The notes under the pieces are model-generated. The model saw only the letters and a list, made by a program, of their open reading frames with translations. It had not been told where the DNA came from and searched no databases. Source: Drosophila persimilis (lineage: Eukaryota; Arthropoda; Insecta; Diptera; Drosophilidae). From it: a stretch of DNA of 64,000 nucleotides. A program made the position numbers and the translations under genes. Within the stretch, counting starts at the first letter, position 1. The number at the start of each line of letters is the position of its first letter. The stretch spans positions 1,612,001 through 1,676,000 of the forward strand of contig NW_020825321.1 of NCBI RefSeq assembly GCF_003286085.1, in the 5' to 3' direction. This document shows positions 57,888 through 64,000 of the stretch, one piece after another.

Positions 57888-59247
57888 TGTGACGGCGCTT
57901 CGGCCGGGGTTTGCTCGTCGCTCCGGGTTCCACAGAAATTTGTTTGATCTCTGGGTGTGGTAGCTGAAAGAGAGTCTCGTGGTTCAAGGATAAGGCGGGG
58001 CTTGAGCGGTAATAAAAGAGATAGAGATTGTATTGTTCTTAAAAGGTACAAAGTATGGTAGGTGCGCGGGTTTTTTCTTCTGGCTCTTCCTTCGGGGGTC
58101 GGCTGCCGGGGTCGTCCTTCGGGTGGGCCACACGTGACGGACGGTTGCGTGCGGGTCCTGGTAGTCGTCCGGTCGGTGTCTGCTGAGGGCGCGGAGGTCT
58201 AATGCGCTCCGAGCAGAAGAAATGTTGCGGAGGGTTAGTGCGCTCCGAGGAAAAGAACGTTGCGGAGGGTTAATGCGCTCCGAGGAGAATAAATGTTGCG
58301 GAGGGTTAATGCGCTCCGAGGAGAATAAATGTTGCGGAGGGTTAATGCGCTACGAGGAGAAGAATGTTGCGGACGGTTAATGCGCTCCGAGGAGAATAAA
58401 TGTTGCGGAGGGTTAATGCGCCCCGAGGAGAATAAATGTTGCGGAGGGTTAATGCGCTCCGAGGAGAATAAATGTGGCGGAGGGCTAATGCGCTACGAGG
58501 AGAAGAATGTTGCGGACGGTTAATGCGCTCCGAGGAGAATGAATGTTGCGGAGGGTTAATGCGCTCCGAGGAGAATAAATGTTGCGGAGGGTTAATGCGC
58601 TCCGAGGAGGATAAATGTTGCGGAGGGTTAATGCGCTCCGAGGAGGGGAAAGGCGGCGGAGGTTTAATGCGCTCCGAGGAGAGGAAAGGCGGCGGAGGTT
58701 TAATGCGCTCCGAGGAGAGGAAAGGCGGCGGAGGTTTAATGCGCTCCGAGGAGGATGGGAGGATCGCTGGGCTGCTGGTGGCTGCTACTGATGCTTACCT
58801 CTCCACTGGCCGGAGCCGAACTGATGCTGATCGCTCTGGTGGAGCCCCTTTTATTTACGAAAAGCAGCTGATCCGTACGGTATGTCCCTAGCGCGTTGTG
58901 CTCATGTGTCCCTAACGCGTTTATCCGGATCGGCTGATAGTGTGCCCGTTGGTGCTTGGGTTATGGTCACACTTGGGGCGGTCAGCTGTGGTTGGTTTTA
59001 TGTTTCTTTTGGTTTTTTCTTATTGTTTGTTCTTTTTCTGTTTATTTCTTTTCTCCTTATAGGGCAGGTACTCATGTATTGTCTCTTATGTTCTACTTAT
59101 TCTACTAATACTTATAGTTTAGTCTTCATGGCTTGTCTTGGTGTTTCTAGTATAATTAGTCTTCAGGGTTTCTTCTCTAGTGTTTCTAATGTTTTGTGGT
59201 GGTGTTTGTGGCGCCGGCGATTGGTCTTCCTGGCGCTGGGCGTCACA
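57888..59247 (-). repeat. Gypsy-type 5' LTR (1360 bp, uninterrupted)
   Basis: Plus strand TGTGACGGCGCTTCGG to GGGCGTCACA, so the short ends TGTGACG/CGTCACA are inverted. It holds the 36-bp minisatellite and a 43-bp stretch (near 58780-58820) that the 3' LTR lacks. Confidence 0.87.
58191..58760. repeat. 36-bp minisatellite in gypsy LTR, short allele
   Basis: About 16 units, against about 27 in the other LTR. The 393-bp higher-order duplication is absent. Several units near the right end carry a GGAAAGGCGGCGG variant. Confidence 0.87.
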
Positions 59248-59698
59248 TGTTGGGCAAACTTGTTATACTTTAATGTCTCGAAATGCAAAGTTATGACATT
59301 TCAGAATTGAGAGAATTACCCTGGTGGATGATCTAGGTGTTATGTTAGACCCCAAGTTAAAGTTTTCCGAACACATTTCTACAATGGTTAATAAGGCCAT
59401 GGGCGTGCTTGGGTTTATAAAGAGGTGGTCAAAGGAATTTGACGACCCCTATATAACAAAGACTCTCTATACCTCGCTTGTTCGTCCGATCTTAAAATAC
59501 GGCTCCTGTGTATGGTGCCCTCAGTACAAAGTACACCAGGACCGTATAGAATAAGTACAGAAAAACTTTTTAGTCTTTGCTCTGCGGGGCCTTAGCTGGG
59601 ATGAAGGTGTGAGACTCCCATCTTACTCTAGTAGACTGCTATTTGTAAGCCTCCCATTTTATGCACAACTTGATCAGGGGTGACATAAACAGACGGCA
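59248..59698 (+). mobile_element. CR1 copy B, right part (ORF2 C-terminal region)
   Basis: It resumes with the duplicated TGTT and then the RT segment after YADD (TGCAAAGTTATGACATTTC). It continues with MLDPKLKFSEHI and GFIKRWSKEFDDPY (open 59324-59554) and ends near 59698 at reversed BEL-I gag. About 60 bp near 59305 are missing compared with copy A. Confidence 0.82.
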
Positions 59699-60100
59699 AA
59701 CTCAACCATAGCCGGCAAACTCAACCGTAGTGTTTCCTCCAGCCAATGTAGAATGAAACGGCATGCGGCCGCTACTCTTAGCCATTTCCCTCATAATCGC
59801 CGCCTTCAGCGAGCTTGCAAGTGACTCAAAAATGTCACACAAACCACTGTGAATTTCGCTTCGATCCAATTCCTCAAGCTCGCCGTGAAACATCTCAAAT
59901 TTGCCGATCAACTTCTCGACTTGCTCTTGCTTTACCACGAGCATGTAGTAGTCACAGTCCGACCACTCATTCTGCCAAGCGGTAACTAACTTTTTCATTT
60001 TCTCGCATAATTCCGCTGACTTAAGCTTCAAAAGAGACACCCTGTTTTTTTGCTCACTGCTCATTGGAATTTCGTTAGCAGCATTAATTTCCCTGGTAGC
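59699..60100 (-). pseudogene. BEL-I gag N-terminus of the outer element, start codon lost
   Basis: On the minus strand it matches BEL-I gag codons 1 to about 125 (EINAANEIPM, SAELCEKMKKLV, SSGRMPFHSTLAG). The start ATG used by the complete copy is AGG here (60092-60094). At the left end a 17-bp piece (GGCAAACTCAACC with flanks) is repeated at the CR1 junction. Confidence 0.78.
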
Positions 60101-60405
60101 GGCAGCGTTAGCAGGAAGACCAACGTCTCTAGCGGGAAGATGATCGCAAAGAGTAACATGAGCAATAGACGACAATAACCGAGCTAGGCAAGCGAAAGGC
60201 GGCCGGTGTAAGAGACGTTTCTTGCGGGAAGTTGACCGAAAAGAGAAGCGCAAGCCAACAGCTACGTGCACTACCGAATATGCAGGGGAGGCCGGTGTAT
60301 ATATATGGATAACTTATGTGGTCGATGACACTGGTTAAGATGGCAATTAGTTTAGACCTTCGAATGCTATATTAGTTTGTGATTGCACTGATTATTTATT
60401 GCACA
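60101..60405 (-). other. BEL-I leader of the outer element
   Basis: Untranslated leader matching 15580-15894 (CACCGGCCTCCCCTGCATATTC on the minus strand is shared). No gene. Confidence 0.7.
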
Positions 60406-60823
60406 ATCACGTCGGGGTCACACACACATGGTATATATGTGAACAACCGATGAACAACGATGCGATTCTGATGGCTACGAACATCAACTCCAGACTAACT
60501 AAGGCAGGCGGACCGACTTGGCCGTGCCCTAATGCAGGCGAGCGTACAAAGAGAGCGATAGAAGGAGAGCGCTATGGCTGCAGCTAATCCCATAGCTCGG
60601 GCTGAAGCTAAGTCGAGAACGAAACAATAGATAGAGCGCGAGAGAACGGCAGGAACGAAGAAGGCGGACAGAGAGTCGAAAGAACGGCGGCTACTGTGCG
60701 TAAGCATTGCGGCAAGCAACGATTTTGTACAGTGGGCAGTGCAAAAATCGAACAGTAATGGTGATTTACGTAAGGCTGCACCACTTGCTATAATTTAAAG
60801 TATTTTTGCTGCTTGACCCGACA
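60406..60823 (-). repeat. BEL-I 5' LTR of the outer element (3' end deleted) with primer site
   Basis: The LTR, variant B, spans 60823-60421 on the minus strand and begins TGTCGGGTCAAGCAG. Its last part, including TAGCTTAACA and the first bases of the primer site, is missing. TGACCCCGACGTGAT (60420-60406) remains. AAGAG follows the LTR at 60824-60828. Confidence 0.78.
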
Positions 60824-60828
60824 AAGAG
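60824..60828 (+). repeat. Target-site duplication AAGAG (right)
   Basis: Partner of 22261-22265, 38.6 kb away. Confidence 0.68.
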
Positions 60829-61263
60829 CCATATGAAAATAATAATAAAACTTTGTCAAAACCAGATTAAAATGTTTCCAAGAAGAGTATTTTGGTATTT
60901 AATTATCTCAGATATTCGCATAGATAACATTTTCAATCTCTGTCAATTATTATGATTCCCAAATTTCATCCATATCGACTGCAGTTTAAGAGCGGCCCTT
61001 AATGCTTTTTCTTTGTATCAAAAAAATTACATCATTAGATGTGAGGTCTGGGGCTTTCATTTTAATGCTTCCAATTCCTCAGCTATGCAGTAATTTCCGC
61101 AAGGGAATTTCCGTCGGTTTACGTATAATAATAAGTCGGCAGTTTCGGCTCCAAATTTTCGTTTTCTGTGTAGGTTCCTTGTTAGTTCTTCCTATGTCGT
61201 CCATGTCGTAATTGTTTCGAGTAGTTTCTTAGTTTTTATTTTGTTAGAGAAGGTTAACTATTT
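60829..61263. other. Unassigned A/T-rich sequence
   Basis: About 435 bp without a frame or repeat that I recognise. By the AAGAG evidence it was once joined to the sequence ending at 22260. It ends at 61264, where BEL-III pol begins abruptly. Confidence 0.35.
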
Positions 61264-62879
61264 CACGGATTCCACAATTGTGTTAAATTGGCTAACGTCA
61301 CATGCTAGTCGATGGACCACCTTCGTTGCCAACAGGGTGGCTCAAACGTGTACAGGATTGGTTCAAGGTCGACACAAAATCAAACCCGGCAGATATTGTA
61401 TCAAGGGGATTATTGGTAATTGAATTGAGCCAACGATGTGGTGGAACAGTCCAAAATTTGTAATGGACGCAGCAGATGACTGGACCAAATTTAATTGGCG
61501 TGAGGAAATACAAACATAGCCGGAGGAGAGGAAATGTAAGTTCTCGCTGACAGTTGGTAAGGTAGAGGGTAATGAGAAGTTAGATGTCGTGGGGAGATGC
61601 AAATTTGCAAATGATTTCCTCAAATTGCAGCCAGTTTTTAGCTATATTTTTCGCTGGCGTAGAATATCGTTGAGATCGAACTCAAATGCAAGAGGCAACC
61701 TTACTGCAGCTGAAATGGAGGGCGGATTGCGCCCGAGCAACCATAAAGTGGCAGAGGCGCTTGTTTAACTCACACATCCAAAGAATTTACATTCCGGAGC
61801 ACAATCGCTATGCGCCTTTTTGCGACAGAGATATTGGGTAATCAATTGCAGGAAACTTGCCCGCAGGGTGATCCGTGGCTGCATACCATGCTTTCGTCGT
61901 CGGCCGCTCGCTGCAACACAGCTGGTGGGAGCGATGCCAGCCAGCCGAGTGCGAGGCTATATCTACCCCCTTCGAGCGCGCTGGACTGGAGTTTGCTGGG
62001 CCAATATGAATGCACTTTCACATGCGAGGAAAACGCCCAGTAAAGGTGTATATGTGCATATTTGTATGCTTCGCAACAAAGGCCTGCCATATAGAGATCG
62101 TGTCGTTCTTTGAAAGACGTGGATTGAGTTCTGACCTATATTGCGACAACGCCACCAATTTTGTAGGTACGTCACGAGAGCTCAACAAAGCTTTCGACTC
62201 GCCAAGTCAGAAGCTCATTGACGACGAATGCAGCCAGCGAGGAGTCAGGTTTCACTTCATCCCCCCACGCTCCCCTCACTTTGGAGGATTATGGGAGAGC
62301 GCCGTGAAGGTGGCCAAACAGCTGCTTGTGAAATGCACCAACAGCACAGCACTAAACTACGAAGATCTTTCGACTGCCCTCACAAAAGTAGAAGCGGTGA
62401 TGAACTCGAGACCTCTGCATCCCTTGTCATCTGACCCGACTGACTTCGAGGCGCTAACTCCCGGTCATTTCTTTGTTGGCCGACCCCTGAACGCGTTGTT
62501 CGACGCACTGTTGAAACTGTCCATGAGTAACCATTGGAAACGCATTCTAATGGTACGCCACATGTTCTGGTACCGCTGTTCGTCGGAATATTTGACGTTG
62601 CTGCAGAAGCGAACAGATTGGAACACTGTAGCCAACAACATTCAACTTGGTACACTGGTCCTTATTGCGGAAGACAACGCTCCGCCCGGACAATGGCTGC
62701 GGGGAAGAGTTGTAGAGTTACAGCCAGGAGCTGATGGTGCAGTTCGGGTTGTAACACTCAGGACCAAGTCTGGATTATTTAAGCGCAACGTACATAAGCT
62801 CTGCCCGCTGCCTACAGATGCCGATGAACTTAATGTTGGAAGGAGCTTCCAAAATGGGGAGAATGTAGACGCCCCTTAA
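61264..62879 (+). pseudogene. BEL-III pol (RNase H end and integrase), broken
   Basis: The RNase H remnant (DSTIVLNWLTSHASRW) is followed by scattered frames to 62010. Then 62010-62879 is open for 289 codons. It carries the integrase core and C-terminus: VCFATKACHIEIVSFFE, YCDNATNFVG, FIPPRSPHFGGLWESA, LTKVEAVMNSRPLHP, and LRGRVVELQPGADGAV. Unlike the 4-kb copy it keeps the Glu of the catalytic triad. The zinc region upstream (61820-62113) is shifted, and about 150 bp near 61700 are missing. Confidence 0.78.
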
Positions 62880-63268
62880 TAGAATATTGGATTAAATTAC
62901 TTTATAAAGGTTGACAATTTGAATATTTGAATTAATATGTAAATACTGCTAAAAATGTGAATTAATTTGAAGTTGGCACGTTACATTATGTACATATAAA
63001 GAAGCGCAATCGATAGCATCGAGCCAAAACGATCTGAATGTGATCACTAGATTTAAGAGATATACGAAATAAAACGAGCGAGCAAGGAACTACATCGAGC
63101 GGATTAAGGAAGGTCTTAATTGGGTAGGTGGATTCCACTGGAAAACTGTTGGAGGGACTTACCTTGTACAGAAAACATAAGTTAAATTACCCTTATATAG
63201 GTGTCAAGTTTATGTTAATGCATCAATAAGTCATCTATTTTTTTTCCTTTTGCCATTAAGGTTTGTTT
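62864..63268 (+). repeat. BEL-III 3' LTR, truncated
   Basis: It starts TGTAGACGCC after a purine tract (AAATGGGGAGAA) and matches 5153 onward. It includes the GTTGGCACGTTAC spacer that the 5-kb copy lost. Confidence 0.75.
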
Positions 63269-63315
63269 CGCTCACTGAGGATCTGCTCCGCATACATGGG
63301 GCATGATCAACAACC
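63269..63315 (+). mobile_element. Scrap of RNase H-type LINE endonuclease
   Basis: GCTCACTGAGGATCTGC onward resembles 7808-7855 of LINE copy 1 (about 47 bp). Confidence 0.55.
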
Positions 63316-64000
63316 ACTGGCCGGAGCCGAACTGATGTTGTTCGCTCTGGCGGAGCCCCTTTTATTTACGAAAAGCAGCTGATCCGTACGGTATGTCCCT
63401 AGCACGTTGTGCTGATGTGTCCCTAACCCGTTTGTCCGGATCGGCTGATAGTGTGCCCGTTGGTGCAGCTGATGCCCTAGAATAAGTACAGAAAAACTTT
63501 TTAGTCTTTGCTCTGCGGGGCCTTAGCTGGGATGAAGGTGTGAGACTCCCATCTTACTCTAGTAGACTGCTATTAGTAAGCCTCCCATTTTAAGCACAAC
63601 TTGATCAGGGGTGACATAAACAGACGGCAAACTCAACCATAGCCGGCAAACTCAACCGTAGTGTTTCCTCCAGCCAATGTAGAATGAAACGGCATGCGGC
63701 CGCTACTCTTAGCCATTTCCCTCATAATCGCCGCCTTCAGCGAGCTTGCAAGTGACTCAAAAATGTCACACAAACCACTGTGAATTTCGCTTCGATCCAA
63801 TTCCTCAAGCTCGCCGTGAAACATCTCAAATTTGCCGATCAACTTCTCGACTTGCTCTTGCTTTAGCACGAGCATGTAGTAGTCACAGTCCGACCACTCA
63901 TTCTGCCAAGCGGTAACTATCTTTTTCATTTTCTCGCATAATTCCGTTGACTTAAGCTTCAAAAAAGTTTTTTTGCTCACTGCTCATTGGAATTTCGTTA
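63316..64000. repeat. Shortened duplicate of 58.8-60.1 kb (gypsy LTR, CR1, reversed BEL-I gag)
   Basis: 63316-63467 matches gypsy LTR 58805-58956. 63478-63620 matches CR1 59549-59690. 63621-64000 matches reversed BEL-I gag from 59692 onward, including the 17-bp repeat at the CR1/BEL-I junction. The order and junction are the same as in the original, with about 590 bp missing between the LTR and CR1 parts. Gag on the minus strand is open 63980-63633 and the window ends inside it. Confidence 0.78.

Larger units (their letters stand above)
38379..59247 (-). mobile_element. Ty3/gypsy-type retrotransposon with long LTRs, interrupted twice
   Basis: Minus-strand order: 5' LTR 59247-57888, primer-site position, gag 57843-56737, [BEL-IV insertion], RT-RNase H-integrase 50470-48159, a 3' frame to 47385, polypurine tract, then the 3' LTR 47475-47342 resuming at 39954-38379. 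TGTT flanks both ends. Protease and the start of RT are missing at the BEL-IV site. The long LTR with an internal minisatellite recalls Ulysses/Osvaldo-type elements; this is a resemblance only. Confidence 0.85.
22266..60823 (-). mobile_element. Outer BEL-I insertion (variant B LTRs), split by nested elements
   Basis: Minus-strand pieces lie in the order expected of one element. From right to left these are: 5' LTR 60823-60421, primer site 60420-60406, leader, gag N-terminus to about 59699, gag middle 35128-34612, pol 24334-22790, polypurine tract and 3' LTR 22778-22266. Both end LTRs are variant B, and the two ends are flanked by AAGAG. Gag sequence of very roughly 200 bp is missing at the CR1 insertion, and the zinc knuckles plus most of protease are missing at the BEL-II insertion, so deletions accompanied or followed the insertions. 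Independent fragments are the alternative. Confidence 0.68.
61264..63268 (+). mobile_element. BEL-III, second 3' half with truncated LTR
   Basis: Same order as 3484-5640: RNase H remnant, integrase, LTR start at 62864. The LTR is cut at 63268 after about 405 bp (at AAGGTTTGTTTC), where unrelated LINE sequence starts. Confidence 0.8.

Overview
The window looks like Drosophila (or close dipteran) heterochromatin. I recognise no host gene, tRNA or rRNA. Almost every stretch that can be assigned is a retrotransposon. The families are BEL/Pao, Ty3/gypsy-type and copia LTR elements, a CR1-clade LINE with a zinc-finger ORF1, and a LINE that encodes endonuclease, RT and RNase H (R1/LOA/I-like). The copia element carries the primer site used by copia (complement of an internal fragment of initiator tRNA-Met), and the CR1 resembles the CR1 of Drosophila; these two point to Drosophila. 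The species cannot be fixed from sequence alone. Family names BEL-I to BEL-IV below are local to this window.

Layout. 1-2640: CR1 copy A, broken. 2831-5790: BEL-III 3' half with LTR. 5791-9969: RNase H-type LINE, truncated at its 3' end. 9970-14450: CR1 copy C, with intact ORF1 and frameshifted ORF2. 14451-15077: BEL-III LTR. 15087-21193: complete BEL-I element with two 473-bp LTRs and target duplication GGCAC. 21199-22260: unassigned. 22266-60823: best read as one minus-strand BEL-I insertion (target duplication AAGAG at both ends) stretched to 38.6 kb by later insertions. 60829-61263: unassigned. 61264-63268: another BEL-III 3' half. 63269-64000: mosaic that repeats pieces of 58.8-60.1 kb.

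Inside 22266-60823 the nesting goes several levels deep. Two head-to-tail BEL-II copies (24335-34613) sit in its protease/gag region. A CR1 (copy B, 35129-38378 resuming at 59248-59698) sits in its gag. A gypsy-type element (38379-59247, minus, duplication TGTT) sits in that CR1. Within the gypsy element, its 3' LTR is split by an RNase H-type LINE (39955-47341), and that LINE is split by a copia element (40730-45960, minus, duplication GATAT, LTRs identical over 249 bp). Its pol is split by a BEL-IV element (50471-56667).

No autonomous element is fully intact. BEL-I has lost the protease active site, copia carries a nonsense codon and indels, BEL-II has lost a catalytic aspartate of integrase, and the gypsy element lacks protease. 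The best-preserved reading frames are CR1 copy C ORF1, BEL-I gag, BEL-IV protease/RT and the RNase H half of the nested LINE. Some frame breaks may be assembly errors in homopolymers. No previously undescribed defence or catalytic system was found. The most notable content is the reconstructable insertion history, LTRs with an expanding 36-bp minisatellite, a gypsy 3' reading frame that runs across the polypurine tract into the LTR, and a 23-G polypurine tract.
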